The notes: a model not told the origin generated them from the letters alone. Counted from the stretch's first letter, positions 52,164-62,197 are shown. The stretch: 64,000 nt of DNA from WRAV01 sp050950205 (GCA_050950205.1 JBMNHF010000004.1:1-64000), one strand, 5' to 3'. Numbers and translations: made by a program.

Positions 52164-52173
52164 ATAGCAGTAT

Positions 52174-52207
52174 TTTTATGGGAGAACGAGCCGGTTCTCC
52201 CATAAAA
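52174..52207. terminator. Bidirectional terminator
   Basis: TTTTATGGGAGAAC and GTTCTCCCATAAAA pair around a 6-base loop. It serves the minus-strand phosphohexomutase gene, whose stop is at 52242, with T-run on the minus side. Confidence 0.85.
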
Positions 52208-52241
52208 TGCCGCCACTCTCTTTCCAACCAATTCCACAAAG

Positions 52242-53957
52242 CTACCCTTGAATCAAGGATTTACCGGCCTTTCGGTACCGCTGGGCCATATCCGCCGCCT
52301 GAGGATGGCTTTGGGCGGCAACGGTGTAGTAAACCTTAATTTTGGGCTCGGTGCCGGAGGGGCGAATTAAAATGGTGTTTTTGTTCTTCAGCTTCAGCTC
52401 AATCATATTGGTGGAGGGAAGCTCCACTTCCCGGCTTTGTCCGTCTGTGATCTCACGGCCGGTCTGATAATCCAACACAGAGACTACTGGATCCCCTGCG
52501 ATTTCGGCGGGGGGGACGTTGCGCAACCGCTCCATAATTTCTGCCATGGCCTCCATGCCCGATGCTCCCTCGAATACAAAATTATCCACATCGCTGCGCC
52601 AAACCCCGTGTTTTGCGTACAGCTCCTCCAGCCAGTCCACCAAAGTCATGCCCTCCACCTTGGCGGCACAGGCCATCTCCGCCACCAAAAGGCTGGCATC
52701 CACCCCATCCTTATCCCGAACAAAGGGACTGGTAAGGTAACCGCAGCTTTCCTCAAAGGCAAAGATAAAGCGGTCGATCTGGTTTTCTGTCTCCAGCTGA
52801 GCAAGCACCTCTCCCACATGTTTAAAGCCGGTGAGAACTTTATACAGCTCCACCCCATAACTGGCTGCCACCTTGTCGGCCATGGCAGAGCTGACCACAG
52901 AGCGGATGGCTACCGGATGCTCCGGCATACGCCCCAGCTTTTGGCGGGTTCGGCAGAGATAATCCAGCATCAAAATGCCCAGCTCATTGCCGGTGAGAAT
53001 GCGGTACTCCCCTTGGTGCCGCACTGCTGTTGCCACTCGGTCGCAGTCCGGGTCGGTGGCAAGGAGCAGGTCGGCCCCCGTTTCCTCACAAAGGCGAAGA
53101 CCCAGCTTTAGAGCGTCATGGGATTCCGGGTTGGGATAGGGGCAGGTGGGGAAGTTCCCGTCGGGATGCTCTTGTTGGGGGACAACAATGACATCCTCAA
53201 TCCCCAGACGGTGCAAAGTATGGCGGACGGCTTTGTTCCCCGCTCCGTTGAGAGGGGTATACACCAGCTTGAGCCCCGCTTCGGAACACACCCGAGGCTG
53301 CAGCGATCGCCCATAGATTCTGTCCAAATACTGCTCCACCAGGGAATCGGAAATCCACTCGATCAGCCCTTTTTCCATGGCCTGATCAAATTCCAGATAG
53401 CGTACCCCGTCGAACAAATCGGTGCTTAGAATCTCTTTCTGCACCCGGTCGGCGATTTCGGTGCCGATTTGGCACCCGGTGGGGTCATATGCCTTGAATC
53501 CGTTGTAGGCCGCAGGGTTGTGGCTGGCGGTAATCACCACTCCGGTGTCGCAGCCCAACTCCCGCACCGCAAAGGAAAGGGCAGGGGTGGGCATCAGCTC
53601 CCGGTAGAGGTAAACCTTCACCCCGTTGGCGGCAAACACACAGGCGGCGTGGTGGGCAAACTCTTGGGAGCAGTGGCGGGAATCGTAAGCTATGGCGGCG
53701 CTGGGATGGGTTACCCCGGTGCCCAGCAGATATTGGGCAAGGCCTTGGGTGGCTCGCCCCACCACATAGCAGTTCATCCGGTTGGTGCCCATTCCCAGAA
53801 TCCCCCGCAGCCCGGCGGTTCCAAAGGAAAGCTCCCGGTAAAACCGGTCTTTGATTTCCTCCGGATTCTTTTGGATGTCCGCTAATTCCTGTTGAGCCTT
53901 GGGATCTTTTTTTGTTTTTTCCAGCCACAGGCGGTAAATCTTCTCTTCTCTTGTCAT
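52242..53957 (-). CDS. pgcA: Phosphoglucomutase/phosphomannomutase, PgcA type
   Basis: The approximately 571-residue enzyme interconverts glucose-1-P and glucose-6-P. The phosphoserine site is VVITASHNPAAYNGFKAYDP; the metal loop is LLATDPDCDRVATAVRHQG; the substrate loop is AFEESCGYLTSPFVRDKDGV; the phosphate-binding site is IRPSGTEPKIKVYYT. The start is uncertain: ATG 53957 (eight bases after AGAGGAAGAGG) or ATG 53963. It lies near glgP, supporting a role in glycogen breakdown. Confidence 0.9.
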   Translation of the reverse strand: MTREEKIYRLWLEKTKKDPKAQQELADIQKNPEEIKDRFYRELSFGTAGLRGILGMGTNRMNCYVVGRATQGLAQYLLGTGVTHPSAAIAYDSRHCSQEFAHHAACVFAANGVKVYLYRELMPTPALSFAVRELGCDTGVVITASHNPAAYNGFKAYDPTGCQIGTEIADRVQKEILSTDLFDGVRYLEFDQAMEKGLIEWISDSLVEQYLDRIYGRSLQPRVCSEAGLKLVYTPLNGAGNKAVRHTLHRLGIEDVIVVPQQEHPDGNFPTCPYPNPESHDALKLGLRLCEETGADLLLATDPDCDRVATAVRHQGEYRILTGNELGILMLDYLCRTRQKLGRMPEHPVAIRSVVSSAMADKVAASYGVELYKVLTGFKHVGEVLAQLETENQIDRFIFAFEESCGYLTSPFVRDKDGVDASLLVAEMACAAKVEGMTLVDWLEELYAKHGVWRSDVDNFVFEGASGMEAMAEIMERLRNVPPAEIAGDPVVSVLDYQTGREITDGQSREVELPSTNMIELKLKNKNTILIRPSGTEPKIKVYYTVAAQSHPQAADMAQRYRKAGKSLIQG

Positions 53958-54104
53958 GGGCATATCCTCTTCCTCTATCTTTTCTAAGGTCATTATGCCG
54001 CAAAAACGGCGTTACATGCCATAGCCCGGGAATACTTTCCCGCATTCCTCTCATACTAGAAGCAAATTAGAACCATCATCATCCCCTTGAAAGGAGACCT
54101 GCCT

Positions 54105-54464
54105 GTGAAACAAGGCAAACGCTGGCTTGCCTGGCCCATGGGGCTGGCGGTGGGGCTGCTCAACGGCTTTTTTGGCTCGGGAGGCGGTATGGTGGGTGTT
54201 CCCATGCTCCGATTTATGGGGCTGGAAACCCAAGAATGCCACGCCACCTGCATTGCCATCATCGCCCCGTTGGCGGCAGCTTCCGCCGGGTTCTACCTGT
54301 ATCAAAAAGCCTTTGCCCTGCGGGATGCTCTCCTCTACCTGCCGGGAGGGCTGGCGGGCGCTTTGGTGGGGGCCTGGCTTTTGCCCCACCTGAAAACTGT
54401 CTGGATTAGGCGGGGATTTGGCGTACTCATCCTCTTTGCAGCCCTGCGGCTGCTCACCCGATGA
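54105..54464 (+). CDS. TauE/SafE permease, N-terminal half
   Basis: The 119-residue membrane protein has about four segments: WLAWPMGLAVGLLNGFFGSG, GGMVGVPMLRFMGLETQECH, CIAIIAPLAAASAGFYLYQK and GGLAGALVGAWLLPHLKTVW. TauE/SafE proteins normally have about 250 residues with two such halves. GTG 54105 with AAAGGAGACC. It overlaps the second half by four bases (ATGA), so both are made together, presumably as a heterodimer. Confidence 0.82.
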   Translation: MKQGKRWLAWPMGLAVGLLNGFFGSGGGMVGVPMLRFMGLETQECHATCIAIIAPLAAASAGFYLYQKAFALRDALLYLPGGLAGALVGAWLLPHLKTVWIRRGFGVLILFAALRLLTR

Positions 54465-54835
54465 GCTGGGTCTGGGCGGTGGCGGCCTCCTTTTTAGGCG
54501 CCATCATCAGCGCTTTGGGGATGGGAGGGGGCGGCATTCTTCTCATCTACCTCACTGCCTATCTGGGAATGAGCCAGCTGGAGGCCCAGGGCATCAACCT
54601 GATCTTCTTCCTTCCAGTGGCGGCGGTGGCCCTCTGCATCCACGCCAAACACAAACTGATTCGCTGGAAGGTGGTGCTCCCCTTTGTGGCCTTGGGACTG
54701 CCCGCCGTCTGGCTGGGGGCATGGCTTGCCCAAAAGGTGGGGTCGGACCTTCTCTCCAAGCTGTTTGGCGGTTTTTTGCTTTTAATTGGGGTGCGGGAGC
54801 TGTTTTCCAAAGATCCGTCCAAAAAGAAGGGTTAG
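54461..54835 (+). CDS. TauE/SafE permease, C-terminal half
   Basis: The 124-residue partner has the same repeat: WVWAVAASFLGAIISALGMG, GGGILLIYLTAYLGMSQLEA, LIFFLPVAAVALCIHAKHK, VVLPFVALGLPAVWLGAWLA. Both halves carry the GxGGG motif near the first segment. Likely exports or imports a sulfonate/organic anion, inferred from the family. The stop is TAG 54833-54835, which overlaps the end of the convergent amylase gene by four bases. Confidence 0.82.
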   Translation: MSWVWAVAASFLGAIISALGMGGGGILLIYLTAYLGMSQLEAQGINLIFFLPVAAVALCIHAKHKLIRWKVVLPFVALGLPAVWLGAWLAQKVGSDLLSKLFGGFLLLIGVRELFSKDPSKKKG

Positions 54836-56683
54836 TTTTTTAGGATAACCCCCGAAAGGCCTCCCAGACTTTTTTCATCATACTCTCCGTAAACGGCGAG
54901 AGGTGTCGAAGTTTTAAAGCCTTGGGGCAAAATCAAGGGGTGAGTCTCCCCACTGCGGTTGACGGCAAAGAGGATAGAACACTCCCCCTTTTTACGGACA
55001 AAGGAGCAGACCTCGTCGGAAAAGCACACGGGGATAAACTCCCCTGCGGAAAAGATGGGAAACTCCCTTCGAACCCGCCCCAAAATCTGCAGGAAGGCCA
55101 CCAAGCCGATATCTTCCCTTCCCCAAGGGTAGCACCCCCGGTTAAAGGGATCCTGATAGCCGCACATCCCCGCTTCGTCCCCGTAATAAAGGCAGGGAAT
55201 CCCCGGCAGTCCATATTGCAAGATGCAGCCCAAGGCAAAGAGATGCCTGCCCCGCCAATACTGCTCCTCCGGCAAGGCTTGGCGCTGGCTCTGCCAGTGG
55301 CGGTCGTGGTGCTCTACCGGCTCTCCTCCCAAAGCGGTGATGGCCCGCAGGGTGTCGTGAGTGGAAAGGCTGTTCATCAGCACCGAGACCACCGGCGGGG
55401 GATAGTGCTCCAAAATTTGCAGGATGGTGTTCAGAAAGCGGCTTCCGCCTCCATACCGCAGGTAGTGGAGCAGTGCGTTTCGGAAGGGGTAGTTCATCAC
55501 ACTGTCCATCTGTCCCCCCAGCAGATAGCGGCGACGCTTACCGTAGCTTATTTTGTTGGAGGCATCCTCCCACACTTCGCCAATGACGGCGCAGTCGGGG
55601 TCGTATGCTTTAACGCAGGCGTACAGGGCATCCAGAAAGAGGTCGGGTAGCTCATCTGCCACATCCAGCCGAAAGCCACAGGCCCCCAGCCTCAGCCACT
55701 TGGCCAGAACGCCACTTTCTCCGGTGATATATTCCAGGTAGGAGGGCTCGGTCTCCCGGACGTTGGGCAGGGTGGGAACCCCCCACCAGCACTCGTAGTC
55801 CTCCGGCCAGCGGCGAAACGGATACCAGGCAAAATAGGGGCTGTTGGTATCCCGGAAGGCTCCCCCTTGCCCGTAGCGGCCCTCCCGATTAAAATAGCGG
55901 CTGTCCGCCCCGGTGTGGGAAAATACTCCGTCCAAAATAACGGAGATCCCCCGCTTTTTGGCCTCCCGGCAGAGGGAGGCAAAGTCCTCCTCGCTGCCCA
56001 GCAGAGGGTCGATTTTTTCATAGTCGGCGGTATCGTACCGGTGGTTGGAATGCGCTTCAAAGATGGGGTTGAGGTAGAGGCAGGTAACCCCTAAGCTCAC
56101 CAGATAATCCAGCTTTTCCTCAATGCCCCGCAGGTCTCCGCCAAAGTAATCGTTGTTGAGGATTTTGCCATTCTCGTCAGGGCGCCATTGCGGCAGCCCT
56201 CCCCAGTCGGAGCGCAGGATCCGGTCGGCGGGGACCTTTTCTTTGGGCGTTCCGCTAAAGAAAAACCGGTCGGGAAAGATTTGATACATCACACCCTCCC
56301 CAAGGCAGGAGGGTGCTTTTAGATTGCGGTGGTACACCGTCAGCTGCCAGTGGTCTCCCCCGGAAAGGGACGCCTGCCCATCGGGGCCTCGCAGCACCCT
56401 CCGGCATTGGCTTTGCGCTGCCAGTTCAAAGTGGTAGAACCAAAGCTGGGGCTCATCCCCCACAAAAGCGCAGCGGTAGTAGTTGCTGCAAAGGTCCGAC
56501 TCTACCAGCTCCATGGGGACGGTGAGCGGTTGGATGGAGTGGTCTGCAGAAATCAGTTGAAGGCGGCATTCCCCCGCCCAGTCTTTCCCCACCGCCAGGG
56601 TGAAGGAAACCTCCTGTCCGGTGGAAACGGCTCCAAAAGGAGTTTTGCAGGAAGGAGCTTCGGCTGTCGAAGTAGACCTTCAT
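54832..56683 (-). pseudogene. GH13 alpha-amylase/neopullulanase-type hydrolase, 5' frameshift
   Basis: The protein (about 615 residues) degrades alpha-glucans. From ATG 56683 (overlapping the glgP stop; GGAGCA) it starts MKVYFDSRSSF, then the frame breaks near 56650; the other frame continues CKTPFGAVSTGQEVSFTLAV, GKDWAGECRLQLISADHSIQ. The catalytic barrel is intact: YLNPIFEAHSNHRYDTADYE, nucleophile Asp in ACGFRLDVADELPDLFLDAL, acid Glu in CAVIGEVWEDASNKIS, and NSLSTHDTLRAITALGGEP. One base change would restore it. Linked to glgP for intracellular glycogen or maltodextrin use. Confidence 0.85.
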
Positions 56684-59085
56684 TGCTCCAGCCCCCAAAT
56701 GTGGCGGGCGTACTCCCCAATGGCCCGGTCGGCGGAAAAGATACCGCTCTGGGCGATGTTGATCAGGGACATCTTAAGCCAGCGGTATTTGTCCCGGTAC
56801 AGCTCCCCGGAATACTGCCGCACCCTGCGGTAGGCGTCAAAGTCGGCCAAGGTCATGTAGTAGTCGCTGTCCCGGAGCATGTGGTACAAATCGGGGAAGG
56901 CGGTTTCCCCAAACTCGGTCATCAGAGCATCCAGCGCCCGTTGGATAACGGGGTTGCTCTCGTAAAGCTCCACGGGGCGGTAACCTTGGGCTCTGCGCTG
57001 CTCCACCTCTTGGGCGGTCATACCAAAGATAAGAATATTCTCCCTGCCCACCGCCTCGCTGATTTCCACATTGGCGCCGTCCAGTGTTCCCAAGGTGATG
57101 GCGCCGTTGAGCATCAGCTTCATGTTGCCGGTGCCGGAAGCTTCGGTGCCCGCCAGGGAAATCTGCTGGGAAATGTCGGCGGCCGGCAGCAGCATCTCCA
57201 TTTTGGAGACGTTGTAGTCCTCCAAAAAGATGACCTGCATTTTATCCCGGACGCAAGGGTCACTATTCACCTTGTCGGCCAAAGAGCAGATCAGTTTAAT
57301 AATCTGCTTTGCCATAAAGTAGCCGGAAGCCGCCTTGGCTCCAAAAATATAGGTGCGGGGGGGAAACTCCGCGGTGGGATGGTCTTTTAAATAGTGGTAG
57401 GTGGCCAGAATATCCAGTGCGTTGAGCTGCTGGCGCTTGTATTCATGCAGCCGCTTGACGTGAACATCAAAGATGGAGTCGGGGTTGAGGGCAAGGCCCG
57501 TCATACCCTCTATCTGCTTGCAAAACTGCTCCTTGCTGCGGCGCTTGGCCTGAGCCAGCGAATCCAGAAAAGCGGTGTCCTCGGAAAAATCACCGAGCTT
57601 GGCAAGGGAGGAAATATCCTTTGCAAAATCCGTTCCGAGGGCTTCCTGGATGAGACTGGTGAGGTTGGGGTTGGCCTGCGCCAGCCAGCGGCGACTGGCA
57701 ATGCCGTTGGTGACATTAGTGAACTTTTCCGGCTCAATCTGGTAGAAAGGTGCAAAGACATCGTCCTTGAGAATCTGACTGTGAAGCTTGGAAACACCGT
57801 TGACGCTGTGGCTGCCCACCACCGCCAGATGAGCCATGTGAATGCGCCCCCCTTGCAGGATGGCCATACTCTCCACCACTTCCGGGCTGAGGCTGCGTGG
57901 GGAGAGCGCTTGCCGGTGTCTGCGGTCAATTTCCTGGATGATGGTGTAGAGACGGGGCAGGAGGGGGCGGAAGAGGTCCACATCCCAAACCTCCATGGCC
58001 TCCTTCATCACCGTGTGGTTGGTGTAGGCAAAGGTGCCTTGAACAATGCGCCATGCCCCATCCCAGCCGTAGCCACAGTCGTCCAGCAAAAAGCGCATCA
58101 GCTCAGGAATGGCCAGGGCGGGGTGGGTGTCGTTGATGTGGATGGCATTTTTCTCGGCAAAATTGTCCAGCGTTCCGTACACGCTGAGATGGCGGCGGCA
58201 GATGTCGGCGATGGAGGCAGCACAGAGGAAGTACTGCTGCCGCAACCGCAACAGTTTCCCCTCCAGGTGGTTGTCGTTGGGGTACAGCACCTTGCTGATG
58301 GCCTCGCCGTAATAGGTTTGCTGAAAGGCACCGGCATAATCGCCCCGGTTAAAGCGCTCCATATCCATGCCTGTCATATGTTTGGCCTGCCACACCCGCA
58401 GCAGGGAGATGCCCTCGGAGCGGTAGCCCGGCACGTGAATGTCGTAGGGAATCGCCATCACGGTGGAATAGCCACTGTGCTGTACCAGATGCTTGTTGTT
58501 CTCCCAATACTCTTTGATCTGGCCCCCAAAACGCACCGGAACCTCGTACCCCGGCTTGGGAGTCAGCCACGCGCTCCCTTTGGGCAACCAGTTATCCGGC
58601 AGTTCACTCTGCCAACCGTCGATGATCTTCTGTTTGAAGATGCCAAACTCATAGAGGATGCAGTAACCGGTGCAGAGATACCGCTGGTGGGCGGCGGCAT
58701 CCAGATAACAGGCTGCCAGCCTGCCCAATCCGCCATTGCCCAGTCCCGCATCCGGTTCCAACTGGTAGAGGTTTTCCAACCGGACGCCAAACTCCTCCAG
58801 AGCCTGAGCCATCTCCTCTGCCATGTCCAGATTATAGAGGCAGTTGCGCAGCGAGCGGCCCAGCAAAAACTCCATATTCAAATAGTAGACCTGTTTTTTT
58901 CCTGCCGAAAGGTTGTGGGCCCAAAAACGCTTGCGCTTTTCCAGCATGATATCGTTGAGGACATAAATCACGGCCTGATAAAACAGCTCATCCGAAGCCG
59001 AAGATAGGTTCCCCACTCCCATATGGTGGGTCAGCTTGTTGCGCAAAAGCTCCATCAAACGGTGTTTGGTGTATGGGGATTTCAT
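56680..59085 (-). CDS. glgP: Glycogen/maltodextrin phosphorylase GlgP
   Basis: The 801-residue PLP enzyme releases glucose-1-P. N-terminal region has FLLGRSLRNCLYNLDMAEEM, GLGNGGLGRLAACYLDAAAH; the C-terminal half has HVKRLHEYKRQQLNALDILA and the PLP-lysine motif ASGTGNMKLMLNGAITLGTL. ATG 59085 has GGAGGTGCCTG; a longer frame lacks a site. It shares a four-base overlap with the GH13 gene, so the two form an operon, with PgcA nearby to channel glucose-1-P. Confidence 0.95.
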   Translation of the reverse strand: MKSPYTKHRLMELLRNKLTHHMGVGNLSSASDELFYQAVIYVLNDIMLEKRKRFWAHNLSAGKKQVYYLNMEFLLGRSLRNCLYNLDMAEEMAQALEEFGVRLENLYQLEPDAGLGNGGLGRLAACYLDAAAHQRYLCTGYCILYEFGIFKQKIIDGWQSELPDNWLPKGSAWLTPKPGYEVPVRFGGQIKEYWENNKHLVQHSGYSTVMAIPYDIHVPGYRSEGISLLRVWQAKHMTGMDMERFNRGDYAGAFQQTYYGEAISKVLYPNDNHLEGKLLRLRQQYFLCAASIADICRRHLSVYGTLDNFAEKNAIHINDTHPALAIPELMRFLLDDCGYGWDGAWRIVQGTFAYTNHTVMKEAMEVWDVDLFRPLLPRLYTIIQEIDRRHRQALSPRSLSPEVVESMAILQGGRIHMAHLAVVGSHSVNGVSKLHSQILKDDVFAPFYQIEPEKFTNVTNGIASRRWLAQANPNLTSLIQEALGTDFAKDISSLAKLGDFSEDTAFLDSLAQAKRRSKEQFCKQIEGMTGLALNPDSIFDVHVKRLHEYKRQQLNALDILATYHYLKDHPTAEFPPRTYIFGAKAASGYFMAKQIIKLICSLADKVNSDPCVRDKMQVIFLEDYNVSKMEMLLPAADISQQISLAGTEASGTGNMKLMLNGAITLGTLDGANVEISEAVGRENILIFGMTAQEVEQRRAQGYRPVELYESNPVIQRALDALMTEFGETAFPDLYHMLRDSDYYMTLADFDAYRRVRQYSGELYRDKYRWLKMSLINIAQSGIFSADRAIGEYARHIWGLEQ

Positions 59086-59356
59086 CAGGCACCTCCATGC
59101 TCTCCAACGTTTTGCACCGGCCGCAAACAAGGCTGCAATCGGCTTTATTTACTTATTTAGTATATAGGAAGGGTTTTAGGTTTTCAATCCCAGGACAGGA
59201 ATAAAATGGCATTTATTTGCTTTTTTACAGGAAGCCTTTCCCTCCCCTTTCTTATTGCGGAAAAATGGGTTATAATACATATAAAATATTCTAGGGCTTA
59301 ATGGTAACGTTACTTTTCGGCCCTGTATCATTACATAGGAAAAAGGAAGTGGGTTT

Positions 59357-59707
59357 GTGGCTGGAAACCGAGTTGTCATTACCATTAACGGAGTGCGCTA
59401 CCCCATCCGATCGATGGAAGAGCCGGCCTATGTCCACAAGCTGGCAGAGGAAATGGACGCCACCCTGCATACGCTCATTCATCAGGGCAATCTCAGCCTC
59501 AGCGAGGCTTTGGTTCTGCTGAGCCTGGAATATCTGGACAGCTACCGCAAGGCAGAACGGAACCTGGACAATATGCGCAGCCAGCTTTCGGAGTATTTGG
59601 AGGATGCGGCCAAAGCGCGTCTGGAGCGGGACGAAGCCCGCCGGGAAGTGGAGCGGTTGGAGCGGCTGCTCAAAAATAAGGAGCCTGCTTCGTCCGGCAG
59701 TTATTAG
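59357..59707 (+). CDS. zapA: Cell-division protein ZapA
   Basis: The 116-residue ZapA promotes FtsZ filament bundling. The N-terminal domain reads NRVVITINGVRYPIRSMEEP, AYVHKLAEEMDATLHTLIHQ, SLSEALVLLSLEYLDSYRKA, and the second half is a coiled coil (NLDNMRSQLSEYLEDAAKAR, EARREVERLERLLKNKE). The start is GTG 59357 behind AAGGAAGTGGG. Upstream a TATAAT lies at 59271-59276. It is 42 bases from purB. Confidence 0.88.
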   Translation: MAGNRVVITINGVRYPIRSMEEPAYVHKLAEEMDATLHTLIHQGNLSLSEALVLLSLEYLDSYRKAERNLDNMRSQLSEYLEDAAKARLERDEARREVERLERLLKNKEPASSGSY

Positions 59708-59749
59708 ACAGCACATCATTCAAAAGCATTCGAATACGGAGGTTTTCCC

Positions 59750-61180
59750 ATGCATCAGCGCTATATCAGCCCCTTTTCCACCCGCTATGCCAGCGAGGAA
59801 ATGCAGCACCTCTTTTCGGAGGAAAAGAAGTTCCGCACCTGGCGCAGGCTGTGGGTTTCCTTGGCTCAAGCCCAGCACAAGCTGGGGCTCCCCATCACCG
59901 AGGAGCAGATTGAGGAGCTAAAGCGCCATCAGGATGACATCAACTACGATGTGGCCCAAGCGCGGGAACGAGAGGTTCGCCACGATGTGATGAGCCATAT
60001 CTACGCCTATGGGGTGCAGTGCCCCGGGGCAGCGGGCATCATTCATCTGGGGGCAACCAGCTGTTATGTGGGGGACAACACCGACATCATCATTATGAGA
60101 GAAGCTTTGGATTTGGTGCGGCACAAGTTGGCCGCCGTCATTCAAAAGCTCTGCGACTTTGCCTTGCAATATAAGGACATGCCCTGTCTGGCTTACACCC
60201 ATCTGCAGCCGGCACAGCTCACCACCGTGGGCAAGCGGGCCACCCTTTGGGCCAATGAGCTTCTGATGGATCTGGCGGAGCTGGAATACCGACGGGACAA
60301 CCTTGCCCTGCTTGGCTCCAAGGGAACCACCGGCACTCAGGCCAGCTTTTTGGAGCTGTTCGAAGGGGACGAGGCCAAGGTTCTGGAGCTGGAGCGGCTG
60401 ATTGCCGCCGATGTTGGGTTCCAAAAGGTGGTGCCTGTTTCGGGCCAGACCTATTCCCGCAAGATGGATTTTCAGGTGCTGTCGGCGCTGGCGGGACTGG
60501 CCCAGTCGGCCAGCAAATTTTCCTATGATATGCGCCTACTCCAAAGCTTTAAAGAAATGGAGGAGCCCTTTGGCAAAAGCCAGATTGGATCTTCCGCCAT
60601 GCCCTACAAGCGCAATCCCATGCGCAGCGAACGGATTACCGCTCTGGCTCGCTATGTGATGGTGGATTTGCTCAATCCCGCCTTGACTGCCGCCACCCAG
60701 TGGTTTGAGCGGACCCTGGACGATTCCGCCAACCGGCGGATCGCTGTTTCCGAAGCCTTTTTGGCTACCGACGCCATCCTGAATATTCTGCTGGATGTCT
60801 GCGACGGTCTGGTGGTCTACCCCATGGTGATCCGCCAGCGGATGATGCAGGAATTGCCCTTTATGGCCACCGAAAACATTATGATGATGGCGGTGAAAAA
60901 AGGCGGAAACCGTCAGGAGCTACACGAGCGGCTGCGCCTTCACTCCATCGAAGCGGGGAAAGTGGTGAAGGAGCAGGGGGGCGAAAACGACCTGATGGCC
61001 CGCATCGCCGCCGACCCGGCCTTTGGCCTGAGCCAACAAGAGCTGGAGGAGGTTCTAAAGCCCGAGGCGTTTACCGGCCTTGCCCCTGAGCAGACCCTGC
61101 ATTTTGTGGAACAGGTGGCAAAGCCCGCTCTTCAGCCCTATCAGGGGCAGATGGCTCAGCGCACCGATTTGCGGGTATAA
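59750..61180 (+). CDS. purB: Adenylosuccinate lyase PurB
   Basis: The enzyme splits SAICAR and adenylosuccinate in purine synthesis. The 476-residue protein has RYISPFSTRYASEEMQHLFS, VRHDVMSHIYAYGVQCPGAA, GIIHLGATSCYVGDNTDIII, LAYTHLQPAQLTTVGKRATL and the signature GSSAMPYKRNPMRSERITAL. The length (476) is of the larger clostridial type. The start ATG has ATACGGAGG. Confidence 0.94.
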   Translation: MHQRYISPFSTRYASEEMQHLFSEEKKFRTWRRLWVSLAQAQHKLGLPITEEQIEELKRHQDDINYDVAQAREREVRHDVMSHIYAYGVQCPGAAGIIHLGATSCYVGDNTDIIIMREALDLVRHKLAAVIQKLCDFALQYKDMPCLAYTHLQPAQLTTVGKRATLWANELLMDLAELEYRRDNLALLGSKGTTGTQASFLELFEGDEAKVLELERLIAADVGFQKVVPVSGQTYSRKMDFQVLSALAGLAQSASKFSYDMRLLQSFKEMEEPFGKSQIGSSAMPYKRNPMRSERITALARYVMVDLLNPALTAATQWFERTLDDSANRRIAVSEAFLATDAILNILLDVCDGLVVYPMVIRQRMMQELPFMATENIMMMAVKKGGNRQELHERLRLHSIEAGKVVKEQGGENDLMARIAADPAFGLSQQELEEVLKPEAFTGLAPEQTLHFVEQVAKPALQPYQGQMAQRTDLRV

Positions 61181-61266
61181 CCGGCCGCTCCTTATACAGT
61201 TTTTCTAATTTCCAAGCCTAATTTTTGAGAATTTATGGCATTTCACCCGATTCTATCGGGAAGCGG

Positions 61267-61295
61267 TTGCAATTTTCACCTTTATCCTGTATAAT
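61267..61295 (+). promoter_or_regulatory. Promoter of tRNA-Val
   Basis: TTGCAA (61267-61272), a 17-base spacer and TATAAT (61290-61295) lie 35 bases before the tRNA-Val 5' end. Confidence 0.8.
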
Positions 61296-61329
61296 TCACT
61301 TTGTCAACCGGGCTTGTCCCGGTTTGTTT

Positions 61330-61405
61330 GGACGATTAGCTCAGCTGGTAGAGCATTCGCTTGACGTGCGAAGGGTCAGCGGTTCGAGTCCGTTATCGTC
61401 CACCA
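61330..61405 (+). tRNA. tRNA-Val (GAC)
   Basis: The 76-base gene with CCA encoded has acceptor GGACGAT/ATCGTCC, D arm GCTC-AGCTGGTA-GAGC, anticodon arm TTCGC-TTGACGT-GCGAA with anticodon GAC, and T arm AGCGG-TTCGAGT-CCGTT-type. All stems pair well. Confidence 0.95.
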
Positions 61406-61580
61406 AGGGGTGCTGTCCTTGCAATAGCGGGGGCGGTACTTTTTTATTCTTTTCTAGGTACGGGGAATGACCTTGCCCTCCATGGCAAGGGGGTATTTTC
61501 CAAAAAGGCGGCATCGGGACAAAATTTGCAGCCCAATCCTTATTTTGTTTGATCGTATCCAACTAATTGTGCAAAAACGC

Positions 61581-61609
61581 TTGACGGACCAGCCGGATTG
61601 TGTTATAGT
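61581..61609 (+). promoter_or_regulatory. Promoter of the rpmG-secE-nusG operon
   Basis: TTGACG (61581-61586), a 17-base spacer and TATAGT (61604-61609), about 190 bases before rpmG. The 190-nt leader contains no gene I can support. Confidence 0.75.
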
Positions 61610-61799
61610 GTAGTCACCTCTAGAGGGTTTTATTTTTTTGCGCTTAAATGCAAAGACCCTCGCAGTTCGCAAAAGTGGGGAAATTGGCTTTATGCCGCAG
61701 TTTTCTTGTCTTGTCGGCTGCACGGAGGGAGGCAGGGTCGGCGCGGCTTTGCTGTGACTGCGACCCATTATCATTCCGATTAAGGGAGGCGCCGAAAGT

Positions 61800-61949
61800 A
61801 TGCGAGTAAAAATTACCTTGGCCTGCACAGAGTGCAAGCAACGCAACTACAACACCATGAAGAACAAAAAGAACGACCCCGACCGTCTGGAGATGAGTAA
61901 GTACTGCAGATTCTGTCGCAAGCATACTCCTCACCGGGAAACCAAATAG
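61800..61949 (+). CDS. rpmG: Ribosomal protein bL33
   Basis: The 49-residue L33 reads MRVKITLACTECKQRNYNTM, KNKKNDPDRLEMSKYCRFCR, KHTPHRETK. The four cysteines (CTEC and CRFC) form the zinc site, so this is the zinc-binding (C+) form. ATG 61800 is behind AGGGAGGCGCCGAAAGT. The gene starts the secE-nusG operon, the conserved order. Confidence 0.96.
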   Translation: MRVKITLACTECKQRNYNTMKNKKNDPDRLEMSKYCRFCRKHTPHRETK

Positions 61950-61969
61950 GCGGAAAGGCGGAGAAAAAA

Positions 61970-62197
61970 ATGGCTACAAATGCGAACACCGGCGAAGCAA
62001 AAGTCGGTATCTTCGGTCGGATCGCCCGGTTTTTCCGCAATGCTAAGGGCGAGATGAAGCGAGTGGTTTGGCCCAGTCGCAAGCAGGTTCTCAACAATAC
62101 CGGCGCGGTGCTTATGTTTATGGTTTTGGCTGCCATAGTGGTTGGCGGCTTTGACTTGTTGCTTGGCACTTTGATTAAGCTGGTCTTTGGATCGTAA
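61970..62197 (+). CDS. secE: Preprotein translocase subunit SecE
   Basis: The 75-residue protein has an amphipathic helix, RIARFFRNAKGEMKRVVWPS, and one membrane segment, NTGAVLMFMVLAAIVVGGFD, the minimal SecE. GAGGCGGAGAAAAAA precedes the ATG. It is 21 bases after rpmG and 11 before nusG. Confidence 0.95.
   Translation: MATNANTGEAKVGIFGRIARFFRNAKGEMKRVVWPSRKQVLNNTGAVLMFMVLAAIVVGGFDLLLGTLIKLVFGS

Noticed and set aside
56329..57390. 353-codon plus-strand ORF antisense to the GH13 and glgP genes
   Set aside because: No ribosome site, no recognisable protein, and both minus-strand genes carry their catalytic motifs.
57394..59007. 537-codon plus-strand ORF antisense to glgP
   Set aside because: Shadow frame in GC-rich coding DNA; glgP is unmistakable on the other strand.
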